Below are positions 1 to 6,678 of a stretch of 16,352 bases of DNA, one piece after another (position 1 is the stretch's first letter; each line of letters opens with the position of its first letter). This DNA is from CALCTE01 sp045627885 (lineage in GTDB: Bacteria; Bacillota; Clostridia; Oscillospirales; CAG-272), in assembly GCA_045627885.1 (NCBI GenBank), contig JAZQOM010000038.1:1-16352 (forward strand), read 5' to 3'. The notes below the pieces were generated by a model. It worked only from the letters and a program-made list of their open reading frames with translations. It had not been told where the DNA came from and searched no databases. Made by a program: the position numbers and the translations under genes.

Positions 1-18
1 ACGGAAAAAGGCAATAAT

Positions 19-52
19 GACGGGCTTATAAAGCCCGTCATTCCTCTTTTTT
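19..52 (+). terminator. Rho-independent terminator of a gene left of the window
   Basis: A perfect 9-bp stem (GACGGGCTT / AAGCCCGTC) with a 3-base loop is followed by a T-rich run ending in TTTTTT. It presumably ends a rightward gene outside the window. Confidence 0.8.
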
Positions 53-140
53 GAACCTGTGTTTAATTTTTACAGTTTACATAAAATCTTTTTTATAAAA
101 ATGTACTTATTGCCGGTAGAACGAGTTTGTCAGTGCTCTG

Positions 141-168
141 AGCGGCGGGGAAAACCCGCCGCTTTTTT
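141..168 (+). terminator. Second rho-independent terminator
   Basis: AGCGGCGGG pairs with CCCGCCGCT around a GAAA-type loop and runs directly into six T residues. It lies about 90 bases after the first terminator with no credible ORF between them. It is either a backup terminator or the end of a short non-coding transcript from 53-140; I see no strong promoter there. Confidence 0.75.
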
Positions 169-250
169 AGTGAAGAGAGAAAAGTGAAAAGATGCGGTAT
201 GTTTTTGCGTTGCAAAAACGGTTTTATTGTATACGGTGTTGAAATTTATT

Positions 251-427
251 GGTGCGATTGTTGCGTGATTGTAGGGGAAGCTATCGGCTTCCCGTTTTTT
301 GATATTTTTCCGCGGTGGGATTTTTTACAATGCGGGCGACTGATAGTCGCCCCTGCACACTCGTAAGTCCGAGTGAAGACCGTCCTTCGGGAACAAAGTA
401 ATGCGGCGTTTCTCGAGTGCCGTGTTG
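251..427. repeat. Structured intergenic repeat, copy 1 (mosaic)
   Basis: This non-coding stretch contains two hairpins: GGGAAGC/GCTTCCC near 274-293, and GGGCGACT/AGTCGCCC near 333-352. A segment at about 361-424 follows that is nearly identical to 6575-6638 (GTAAGTCCGAGTGA, then GAACAAAGTAATGCGGCG, then TCTCGAGTGCCGT). The left half recurs near 6389-6450 and 15966-16045. A 60-codon open frame across 184-366 lies mostly within the repeat and is not a credible gene. The copy appears to be a composite of two modules, joined at about 357. Confidence 0.75.
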
Positions 428-489
428 TCGAAAACTTTCCCTTTTCCTATTGTAAATCTACACAATAGGTGATATGCTTTTATTATCAC
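425..489 (+). promoter_or_regulatory. Candidate promoter and inverted repeats upstream of the MATE gene
   Basis: TTGTCG (425-430) and TATTGT (448-453), separated by 17 bases, make a weak sigma-A-like promoter. Two inverted repeats follow: CCTATTGT/ACAATAGG (446-453 and 462-469), which overlaps the proposed -10, and GTGATA/TATCAC (469-474 and 484-489), just ahead of the ribosome binding site. The first is placed like an operator for a repressor, but no cognate regulator is adjacent. This is inference from position and symmetry. Confidence 0.35.
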
Positions 490-509
490 ACTGAAAGGAG
501 GCGGGCAAA

Positions 510-1892
510 TTGTCTCGTTCGGACAGAAACGACCTGACGCAGGGCGTTATTTGGAAAAAACTTGTGCTCTACTTTTTGCCGATTGTCGCGGGCTCGCTTC
601 TTCAGCAGCTCTATAACGCCGCCGACGCTATCATCGTCAGCAAATATGTCGGCACGGAAGCTCTCGCCGCAGTAGGCGGAAGCCCCGCTACGCTTATAAA
701 TCTTCTGCTCGGCTTCTTCATCGCCCTCTCGGGCGGCGCCGGTGTGGTAATCGCCCAGCATTTCGGAGCAAAAAACGGCAAAATGGTCGATAAAGACATT
801 CACACCTCAATAAGCTTCTGCTTTATTGTCGGCGTTGTCATGGGATTTCTCGTCACCTTGCTCGCGCCGTTCATTCTGAGACTTATGAAAACGCCCGCGG
901 ACACCTTTGACGGTGCCGTTATATACACGCAGATTTATTTTTCGGGTTGCGTATTTGTTCTGCTCTACAACATGGGCTCCGGAATACTGCGCGCGCTCGG
1001 AGACTCGAAAAGCCCGTCTGTTTATCTTGCGGTAAGCTGTATTACAAATATTGCGCTTGACTTATTCTTCGTAAAAACTCTCAATATGGGCGTCGCCGGC
1101 GCCGCCGTTGCCACGGTAATCGCGCAGGCGATAAGTGCGGTCTGCATACTGATAAAGCTCCTTTTTGCAAAGGAGCACCGTCTCGAAATGAAAAAACTCG
1201 GCATCGACACGGTCGTTCTCGGCAATATGCTCAGAATCGGCGTTCCCGCCGGCGCGCAAAGCGCGATGTACGGTCTTTCCAACATGATATTGCAGGTTGC
1301 GGTAAACTCTCTCGGAACGGTCGTCGTCGCGTCGTGGTCAATGAGCGGCAAGATTGACGGCGTGTATTGGGCAAGCTCGGCGGCTTTCGGCACGGCGCTC
1401 ACGAATTTTGTGGGGCAGAATTACGGTGCCGGTCTTTTTGACAGAGTGAAAAAATCGGTTAAATCCTCTTTTGCCATATTCTGTTCGCTGACGGTCACGC
1501 TCAGCTCCGTTATAATCATATTTGCAAAACAACTTCTGCGGATATTTACGAACGACACGGCGGTTGTCGATACAACTTATTGGATTATTCTCTTCTTCGT
1601 CCCGTTTTATATTCTGTGGACTCTCATCGAGATTTTTTCCGGCGCTCTGCGCGGTGTCGGAGACGCCGTAAAACCCGTTATCATCATAGCCCTCGGCGTA
1701 TGCCTTTTGAGAGTTGTATGGGTGCTTACCGTGTTCCGCGTGTGGAGCACTCTGCTTTCGGTAAGTATATGCTATCCCGTTTCGTGGGCGGTGACGGTTG
1801 CGGCGCTCTTTGTCTACTATTTCAGGCACAGCCGCTTTGCCGAGCTGAAAAAGGCAAATATTGCACTTGACAAAAAAGACGGCATTGTATAA
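510..1892 (+). CDS. MATE-family multidrug/cation efflux transporter
   Basis: A 460-residue integral membrane protein of the MATE family, which exports drugs or metabolites in exchange for Na+ or H+. The N-terminus (TQGVIWKKLVLYFLPIVAGS, then LLQQLYNAADAIIVSKYVG) and the mid-protein segment MLRIGVPAGAQSAMYGLSNM are typical of the two six-helix halves. About 12 hydrophobic segments span the protein, as in full-length members. The start is TTG at 510, chosen because AAGGAGG lies 8 bases upstream at 495-501. The substrate cannot be read from sequence. The gene is followed after 37 bases by an AIM24-family gene in the same direction with no terminator between, so the two may be co-transcribed. Confidence 0.93.
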   Translation: MSRSDRNDLTQGVIWKKLVLYFLPIVAGSLLQQLYNAADAIIVSKYVGTEALAAVGGSPATLINLLLGFFIALSGGAGVVIAQHFGAKNGKMVDKDIHTSISFCFIVGVVMGFLVTLLAPFILRLMKTPADTFDGAVIYTQIYFSGCVFVLLYNMGSGILRALGDSKSPSVYLAVSCITNIALDLFFVKTLNMGVAGAAVATVIAQAISAVCILIKLLFAKEHRLEMKKLGIDTVVLGNMLRIGVPAGAQSAMYGLSNMILQVAVNSLGTVVVASWSMSGKIDGVYWASSAAFGTALTNFVGQNYGAGLFDRVKKSVKSSFAIFCSLTVTLSSVIIIFAKQLLRIFTNDTAVVDTTYWIILFFVPFYILWTLIEIFSGALRGVGDAVKPVIIIALGVCLLRVVWVLTVFRVWSTLLSVSICYPVSWAVTVAALFVYYFRHSRFAELKKANIALDKKDGIV

Positions 1893-1929
1893 ACTTAACA
1901 TATAAACAATTTATCGGGAGGAACTCTTT

Positions 1930-2607
1930 ATGGAATACAAAATTATCGGAGAACCCATGCCGGTCGTCACCTGCTATCTTAAAAGCGGAGAATCGATGAT
2001 TACCGAAAAAGGCTCTATGACCTGGATGTCGCCCAATATGGAAATGAAGACAAATGCGGGCGGTTTCGGCAAAGCAATAGGTCACATATTCTCGGGAGAG
2101 AGCATATTCCAGAACATATATACGGCAAAAGACGGCGACGGAATGATTTCGTTTGCCTCGAGCTTTCCCGGCGCAATCCGCGCTGTGGAGATTACTCCCG
2201 ACCGTCCGGTTATCGCGCAAAAATCGGCGTTCCTTGCCGCTACTTCCGGTGTTGAGCTCTCGGTATTCTTCCAGAAAAAGCTCGGCGCGGGCTTCTTCGG
2301 CGGCGAAGGATTTATTATGCAGAAAATTTCGGGAAGCGGACTCGCTTTCTTTGAAATAGACGGCTCGGCGGTGGAATACGAGCTTGCCGCCGGCGAACAG
2401 CTTATAGTCGATACGGGATATACCGCTTTTATGGACGAAAGCTGCAAGCTCGATATTCAGACGGTAAAGGGACTTAAAAACAAGTTCTTCGGCGGCGAGG
2501 GATTTTTCAACACGGTAATCACCGGCCCCGGCAAGGTGACCTTGCAGACTATGCCGATGTCAAACTTCGTTTCGTCCGTGGCGGCGCATATTCCGAGCTC
2601 CAATTAG
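1930..2607 (+). CDS. AIM24 / TIGR00266 family protein
   Basis: A 225-residue protein with the beta-rich fold and glycine-rich repeated motifs of the AIM24/TIGR00266 family. Recognisable pieces are MEYKIIGEPMPVVTCYL at the start, GSMTWMSPNMEMKT around residues 28-41, and two copies of an FFGGEGF motif near residues 114-120 and 187-193. Bacterial members have no settled biochemical role. A GGGAGG ribosome binding site lies about 8 bases before the ATG. No signal peptide or membrane helix is visible. It follows the MATE gene and ends at a strong bidirectional terminator. The family call is confident; the function is not known. Confidence 0.85.
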   Translation: MEYKIIGEPMPVVTCYLKSGESMITEKGSMTWMSPNMEMKTNAGGFGKAIGHIFSGESIFQNIYTAKDGDGMISFASSFPGAIRAVEITPDRPVIAQKSAFLAATSGVELSVFFQKKLGAGFFGGEGFIMQKISGSGLAFFEIDGSAVEYELAAGEQLIVDTGYTAFMDESCKLDIQTVKGLKNKFFGGEGFFNTVITGPGKVTLQTMPMSNFVSSVAAHIPSSN

Positions 2608-2616
2608 CAATAAGTC

Positions 2617-2651
2617 AAAAGCGGCTTTGCAAAACGCAAAGCCGCTTTTAT
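2617..2651. terminator. Bidirectional terminator between convergent genes
   Basis: AAAAGCGGCTTTGC and GCAAAGCCGCTTTT form a 14-bp perfect stem with a short A-rich loop. An A run on the left and a T run on the right allow termination in both directions. It lies between the stop of the AIM24-family gene and the stop of the leftward gerAB-like gene at 2653. Confidence 0.85.
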
Positions 2652-2652
2652 T

Positions 2653-3510
2653 TTACTTTCGCGAAAGCGCAAGATACGCGGCGCAGAACGACGCGGCGCA
2701 TCTGTAAAGCGTGACGGTGAACACCCACACAAAAATAAACGGCGAAATATCCGCTCCGGCAAGAAGTCTTGCCCCGAAGAATACCGCATTTTCGGCGTGG
2801 GCATATACCGAGCTGTCGGCAAGAGAAAGCAAAAACACCGTGACGGCAAGCGATACTCCGTTTCCGCAGAGCCATGCGCTGACAAGAGTGCGGAAATATC
2901 TTTTGCCAAGCTCCCTCTCGGGGAGCTTTTTTTCTTTAGGCGGCTTTGCGCTGCGGTCTTTTTCGGCGCAGTAAAAATACCCCTTGAAAAGATAGAGTAT
3001 ATACACCTCGACAAGCGGCAAAAGCGCCATTTTCAAAATTCCGCTCTTGTCGGAAAATCCGCACATAAGCCGCGAAAAATCGAGTCCTTTTGAATATATC
3101 GCCGCGAGAAACACAAGGGAAATCGCTCCCGATATGAATATCAGAATTCCCATTCTGCCGAACACTCCCGCTCCCTTTGCCGCAAGGTAAAGCGCACAGA
3201 AGAGAGCGCCTGCAAAAAGCACGCTTTTTGCAAGATAAGGAAAGCAGTATTTCACCGCGTCGCCCGACGCAGAATAAAGTACCCACGAGCAAAGCGGCAC
3301 GGGAACAAGAGCAAGCAATCCGAGCTTTCCGGAAAGCGGCGGCAACACGCTTATTATGAATATCGCGACAAGCTCGACCGCCGCAGAAAGCAGTGACAGA
3401 GGTATCGCAAGCGTTCCGGCGGAAAGCGCGTATTTTGTCGATGCAAAGCTCCCGTAAAGCATCACCGCCGCCGCGCAGAAAAGCTCACTTTCGCTGATTT
3501 TGTAATTCAC
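2653..3510 (-). CDS. GerAB-type spore germinant receptor permease subunit (short)
   Basis: A 285-residue, highly hydrophobic protein with roughly 8-10 membrane segments. It is the last gene of a leftward gerA-type operon. GerAB proteins are APC-superfamily permease-like subunits of spore germinant receptors in the spore inner membrane and are usually about 360 residues, so this one is short. Matching features are the N-terminus KISESELFCAAAVMLYG, reminiscent of the GerAB first helix, and the paired GerAA and GerAC genes upstream. The start is GTG at 3510, which overlaps the upstream stop as GTGA. Similarity is divergent and the call leans on operon context. Confidence 0.72.
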   Translation of the reverse strand: MNYKISESELFCAAAVMLYGSFASTKYALSAGTLAIPLSLLSAAVELVAIFIISVLPPLSGKLGLLALVPVPLCSWVLYSASGDAVKYCFPYLAKSVLFAGALFCALYLAAKGAGVFGRMGILIFISGAISLVFLAAIYSKGLDFSRLMCGFSDKSGILKMALLPLVEVYILYLFKGYFYCAEKDRSAKPPKEKKLPERELGKRYFRTLVSAWLCGNGVSLAVTVFLLSLADSSVYAHAENAVFFGARLLAGADISPFIFVWVFTVTLYRCAASFCAAYLALSRK

Positions 3511-4046
3511 TTCGCAAGCTCCCTTTCGCCGATATTGAACTCCGACGGCTTTTTCTTTGAATATTTCGCAAGCACGCTCTCAATCAATGCCGAAAGCGGC
3601 GTTTCACTGTGCTCCGAAAGCTCCGTTACAAGCTCCTCGGAATACGCCTTTACCGCCGCGCACGGGCACAGAGCCACGGGAACGGAAAGCCTGATGTCCG
3701 AATCGGACAGGGCGTACTCCGCAAGCTCGGCAAGCTCTTTCTTTCCGCTTGCGCCGGAGCCGATAAAAAACGCCTCCGCCGTTCCGTAAAACAGATTGCC
3801 GCCGCTTTTTTCCGACGCGGACGCGAACGCCTCCGAAATGCTTTTTCCTCTGCCCTCCGACAAAACGCCGTCTCCCGAATACGCGGTTAAAACATACTCG
3901 TCGCCGTAGCGGTCGAGCGCAAGCGCGGAGCTAAAGCGCATACTGTCCACATTGTATCGCGGTCGCGACGACAAAAAAGGCAGAACGCACAACGCCGCGA
4001 CAAGCGCAAGTATATACGGTATAAAGCTGTATTTCTGCTTTTTAAT
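3507..4046 (-). CDS. Short GerAC-like germinant receptor subunit, domain 1 only, probable ATT start
   Basis: The C-terminal 140 residues match the first domain of GerAC: ALALDRYGDEYVLTAYSGDG, then a GRGKSISEAF segment, GGNLFYGTAEAFFIG and SDSDIRLSVPVALC. GerAC is normally a lipoprotein of about 370-400 residues with three domains, so domains 2 and 3 are missing here. The end is not ragged: it overlaps the next start as GTGA. The first conventional start (TTG, 3992) would give 161 residues and cut a hydrophobic N-terminus in half. Reading from ATT at 4046 gives 179 residues starting (M)KKQKYSFIPYILALVAAL, a basic-hydrophobic signal/anchor. AGGAGG lies 8 bases upstream of that ATT, and ATT shares one base with the gerAA stop TAA. 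No clean lipobox is visible. Confidence 0.7.
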   Translation of the reverse strand: MKKQKYSFIPYILALVAALCVLPFLSSRPRYNVDSMRFSSALALDRYGDEYVLTAYSGDGVLSEGRGKSISEAFASASEKSGGNLFYGTAEAFFIGSGASGKKELAELAEYALSDSDIRLSVPVALCPCAAVKAYSEELVTELSEHSETPLSALIESVLAKYSKKKPSEFNIGERELAK

Positions 4047-5403
4047 TCTGCACGCCTCCTTTGAATTTTACTATCGTGTCCTTGATTCCCGAGCCGACAA
4101 ACGGTGCGACGGGAGAAAGATACGGCACGCCGAAAGAGCATTTGCCCGCAAGAAACACGCACAGCACGAAAAATCCGAACGCAACGCCGACAAGCCCGCC
4201 GAGCTGCGCTAAAATCACAAGCGGAAATTTGAGCAAAATATTCGTCCAGGTAACGGGCGGAGAAACATAGGCGCAGGTCGCGCAAAAAGCGACTACCATT
4301 AAAGTCGGCGCGCCGACAAGTCCCGCCGTCATCGCGGCGTCGCCGAGCACTATTCCCGCAACGATGCTGACAACTGAGCCCATCGCGCGCGGCATTCGCT
4401 GTCCGACTTCCCGTATTACATCGAAAACCGCAAGCATAATAAAAAGCTCCGCGAATACACTGTACGGGACGCTCTCTCTTTGCGCGGCAAGAGTTTCGAG
4501 CAGGCGCTTCGGTATCATCGTCTGATGATATTCGAGCATCGCAAGATATACGGCAGGCAAAAGCAGTGAGCACATCACCGCCGCAAAGCGCAGAATTCTC
4601 GCAAAGGTTGCGTATTGCGGCGACTTTGAATAGTCGTCGGCGCTTTGCAGGGTTTCGATATACAGCTCGGGAACGGTGAGCACGACGGGACTGCCGTCCA
4701 CAAACACCGCAACTCTGCCCTCCGAGAGCTTTGCCGCCGCCTTGTCCGGGCGCTCGGTGTTCGCTATGACGGGGAAAATGCTGAATCTGCCGTCAAGTAT
4801 CGCCATTTCGAGAGTTCCGCTGTCGTGCAGTGTTTCGAGCTCGCAGTTTTCTATTCTGCGCTTGAGCTCGGCAATTACATCGGCATCGGCAACGCCCTCC
4901 ACATACATTATAAAGACCTTCGTGTGAGAAAGACTGCCCGCGCGCATCGGCACACATTTGAGAAGCGGACTTTTGAGTCTTCTGCGAACAAGAGAGACAT
5001 TCGTCGCGGCATCCTCTATGAAGCTGTCGTGCGGGCCTCTGACAACCTCCTCCACTCCCGCGTTTTCGATACTGCGGAATTCCTCACTTCTTGCGGCGGC
5101 GGTATACGCCGTGCCGTCCTTTTGCCGCAGTATGACCGCGTTTCCGTCGAGCAGAGCGGATATCGCGCCGTCCGTGCTTTCGCAGAGCTTTACATCCGCG
5201 CTCGATATGCGCTCCGGTACGCTCTTTTCCGACGCATTGTTTATTACGGGCAGTATTACGGAGCCCGAAATATAGCCTCTGTCCGCAAGATTGTCAATAT
5301 AGACACAACAAAAGCGTTCGCCGCCCTTGTCTGCGAATTCGCGGACGCTTAAATCCGAGCAATCGGAAAACGCTTTGCGAATTGCAATAATTTGTTCTTG
5401 CAT
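4042..5403 (-). CDS. GerAA-type spore germinant receptor subunit
   Basis: A 453-residue GerA-family protein, the A subunit of a germinant receptor in the spore inner membrane. It has a soluble N-terminal region of about 270 residues, with ERFCCVYIDNLADRGYISGS early and LSEGRVAVFVDGSPVVLTVP around the middle. A hydrophobic C-terminal region follows that carries the family's conserved stretch FDVIREVGQRMPRAMGSVVS and then IVLGDAAMTAGLVGAPTLMV. I chose ATG at 5403, although AGGAGG is 14 bases away, because a TTG at 5445 would coincide with the expected transcription start. An ATC 6 bases upstream of the ATG has an 8-base spacing, so the exact start is uncertain. It is the first gene of the leftward operon. 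The germinant is unknown. Confidence 0.9.
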   Translation of the reverse strand: MQEQIIAIRKAFSDCSDLSVREFADKGGERFCCVYIDNLADRGYISGSVILPVINNASEKSVPERISSADVKLCESTDGAISALLDGNAVILRQKDGTAYTAAARSEEFRSIENAGVEEVVRGPHDSFIEDAATNVSLVRRRLKSPLLKCVPMRAGSLSHTKVFIMYVEGVADADVIAELKRRIENCELETLHDSGTLEMAILDGRFSIFPVIANTERPDKAAAKLSEGRVAVFVDGSPVVLTVPELYIETLQSADDYSKSPQYATFARILRFAAVMCSLLLPAVYLAMLEYHQTMIPKRLLETLAAQRESVPYSVFAELFIMLAVFDVIREVGQRMPRAMGSVVSIVAGIVLGDAAMTAGLVGAPTLMVVAFCATCAYVSPPVTWTNILLKFPLVILAQLGGLVGVAFGFFVLCVFLAGKCSFGVPYLSPVAPFVGSGIKDTIVKFKGGVQN

Positions 5404-5451
5404 ATTGATTGCAACATCCTCCTTTTTTGTCGAATTTTTCAACAAAAATCA

Positions 5452-5480
5452 AGTATTCCCTTGACAACGCGAATAAATGC
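5452..5480 (-). promoter_or_regulatory. Candidate forespore (sigma-F/sigma-G type) promoter for the gerA operon
   Basis: On the minus strand, GCATT (5480-5476) is followed after 15 bases by GGGAATACT (5460-5452). The latter fits the GGnnAnAnT -10 pattern described for sigma-F in Bacillus, and GCATT approximates its GYATA -35. Forespore expression is the known pattern for gerA operons. Transcription would begin near 5445, about 40 bases before the chosen ATG. Confidence 0.5.
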
Positions 5481-5489
5481 GTATAGAAT
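5461..5489 (+). promoter_or_regulatory. Sigma-A promoter of the microcompartment operon
   Basis: TTGACA (5461-5466), a 17-base spacer and TAGAAT (5484-5489) make a near-consensus housekeeping promoter. The leader to the tpiA start at 5541 is about 45 bases. The -35 box abuts and the spacer overlaps the divergent gerA promoter. No clear operator palindrome is visible next to it. Confidence 0.75.
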
Positions 5490-5540
5490 GTAAATGTGTG
5501 TAATAATTCACCGAAAAAACATACTTCGGGAGACGATAAA

Positions 5541-6365
5541 ATGATTGAGAAAGAACAGATAAAACAGATAGTCAGAAAAACGCTTGAGGCAAAGGGCATC
5601 GGCTCGGAGCGCGGAAGCGGATTTATCTTCGCCGCAAACTGGAAGATGAATCAGAACAAAGCCGAGGTCGCCAAATTCTGTAGCGAGATAAAGGGCGTGC
5701 AGCTCAAGGGTGGCGACAGCATTATGATATTCCCGCCGTTTGTATATCTCGATATGCTTTCGAAGGCGCTTGACGGCTCCGGCATCGGCTACGGCACGCA
5801 GAATGTTTCAACCGAAAAGAGCGGCGCGTTCACCGGTGAAGTATCTGCCGATATGATTGCCGAATTCGGCTGTAAATATGCGATTGTCGGTCATTCCGAG
5901 AGAAGAAACATCTACGGAGAAACCGACGGAGACATCGCAAAGAAAACGCGTATGCTCATTACACGCGGAATAACTCCCGTCGTATGCGTCGGCGAAAAAA
6001 TTGACGCAAGGCGCGACGGAAGCTTTGAAGAAATAATAAAGATTCAGCTCACGCATTCGCTTGCGGGATTGAAGGCGGAGGATGCGTCCAAGCTTATCGT
6101 CGCATACGAGCCAGTGTGGGCAATAGGTACGGGCATGGTCGCAAATACAGAGCAGATTGCCGGAACGCATAAGTTTATAAGAGGCGTTTTGTGCGAAATG
6201 TTCGGCAAGGGCGGAAAGGATATTCCGATTCTCTACGGCGGCTCCGTAAAGCCCGACAACATAAAGGGAATCTCAAAGGTGGACAATGTCGGCGGATTTT
6301 TGGTCGGCGGCGCATCGCTTAAGGTGTCGAGCTTTAAGCAGATGATTGAGATTGTCGAGGATTAA
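5541..6365 (+). CDS. tpiA: Triosephosphate isomerase with an N-terminal encapsulation-peptide-like helix
   Basis: Interconverts glyceraldehyde-3-phosphate and dihydroxyacetone phosphate. The 274-residue protein has all catalytic features: ANWKMNQNK with N33 and K35, H118 in IVGHSERR, E190 in AYEPVWAIGTG (followed by the flexible loop), and the phosphate-binding GGS at 233-235. Ordinary TIMs are about 250 residues and start a few residues before the NWKM motif. This one carries about 28 extra residues, MIEKEQIKQIVRKTLEAKG plus a Ser/Gly-rich linker. The extra helix is amphipathic (I7, I10, V11, L15) and resembles BMC encapsulation peptides. Start: ATG at 5541 with GGGAG about 8 bases upstream. 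As first gene of the BMC operon it probably processes the glyceraldehyde-3-phosphate made by DeoC. Confidence 0.95.
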   Translation: MIEKEQIKQIVRKTLEAKGIGSERGSGFIFAANWKMNQNKAEVAKFCSEIKGVQLKGGDSIMIFPPFVYLDMLSKALDGSGIGYGTQNVSTEKSGAFTGEVSADMIAEFGCKYAIVGHSERRNIYGETDGDIAKKTRMLITRGITPVVCVGEKIDARRDGSFEEIIKIQLTHSLAGLKAEDASKLIVAYEPVWAIGTGMVANTEQIAGTHKFIRGVLCEMFGKGGKDIPILYGGSVKPDNIKGISKVDNVGGFLVGGASLKVSSFKQMIEIVED

Positions 6366-6386
6366 AGCAAAAGATAAAACGCAGGA

Positions 6387-6665
6387 GTGCTTGTAGGGAA
6401 AGCTATCAGCTTCCCGTTTCCCCGATATTTTCTCCGAGGTGGGATTTACTGCAACTCTTATCATGCGGCGTGCCCTCGGGTGTAATCAAAGGTAAAAAAT
6501 ATACGCGGAAACTGCGGTGCTCGAAAACGCCGCAGGACGCGACGCCGCAGGCGGGCAAACGAAGGGCTTACTTGTCCGTAAGTCCGAGTGACGACCGTCC
6601 TGCGGGAACAAAGTAATGCGGCGTTTCTCGAGTGCCGTCATATCGGGTGTAATCAAAGGTAAAAA
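6387..6665. repeat. Structured intergenic repeat, copy 2, inside the BMC operon
   Basis: A 313-base gap between tpiA and the next gene holds no credible ORF and is mostly repeat. The left part (about 6389-6450) shares the GGGAAAGCTATCAGCTTCCC hairpin module with copy 1. The right part (about 6506-6640) has nested inverted repeats. ACTGCGGTGCTCGAAAACGC (6511-6530) is an imperfect inverse of the segment ending at 6640 (TGCGGCG, TTTCTCGAGTGCCGT). CCGCAGGACG (6530-6539) pairs with CGTCCTGCGG (6596-6605). CTTAC pairs with GTAAG around 6567-6582. A 23-base direct repeat (TCGGGTGTAATCAAAGG plus TAAAAA) lies on both sides at 6476-6498 and 6643-6665. The 66 bases at 6506-6571 recur without a mismatch at 16271-16336. 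Confidence 0.85.
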
Positions 6666-6678
6666 GGATAAGGAAGAA

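Noticed and set aside
53..140. Possible small RNA between the two left terminators (TTTACA at 69-74, TATAAA at 94-99)
   Set aside because: The spacer is 19 bases, the -35 is weak and the AT-rich background makes such matches likely by chance.
184..366. 60-codon open frame on the plus strand
   Set aside because: It overlies the hairpin repeat, has no good ribosome binding site and resembles no protein. Degenerate copies of the same DNA occur in other intergenic regions.
251..427. CRISPR array or tRNA cluster in the repeat regions
   Set aside because: There are no regularly spaced identical repeats with unique spacers and no cloverleaf with a TTC-arm consensus. The repeats are dispersed hairpin modules.
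4645..5352. Long plus-strand open frame opposite gerAA (235 codons)
   Set aside because: It is antisense to a clear GerAA coding sequence, lacks a recognisable domain and has no ribosome binding site; it is a by-product of the codon bias of the real gene.
6476..6665. Reading the 23-base direct repeats as an insertion-sequence target duplication
   Set aside because: Twenty-three bases is long for a target duplication, and the left copy also precedes the element at 16245, so it seems to be part of the repeat family.
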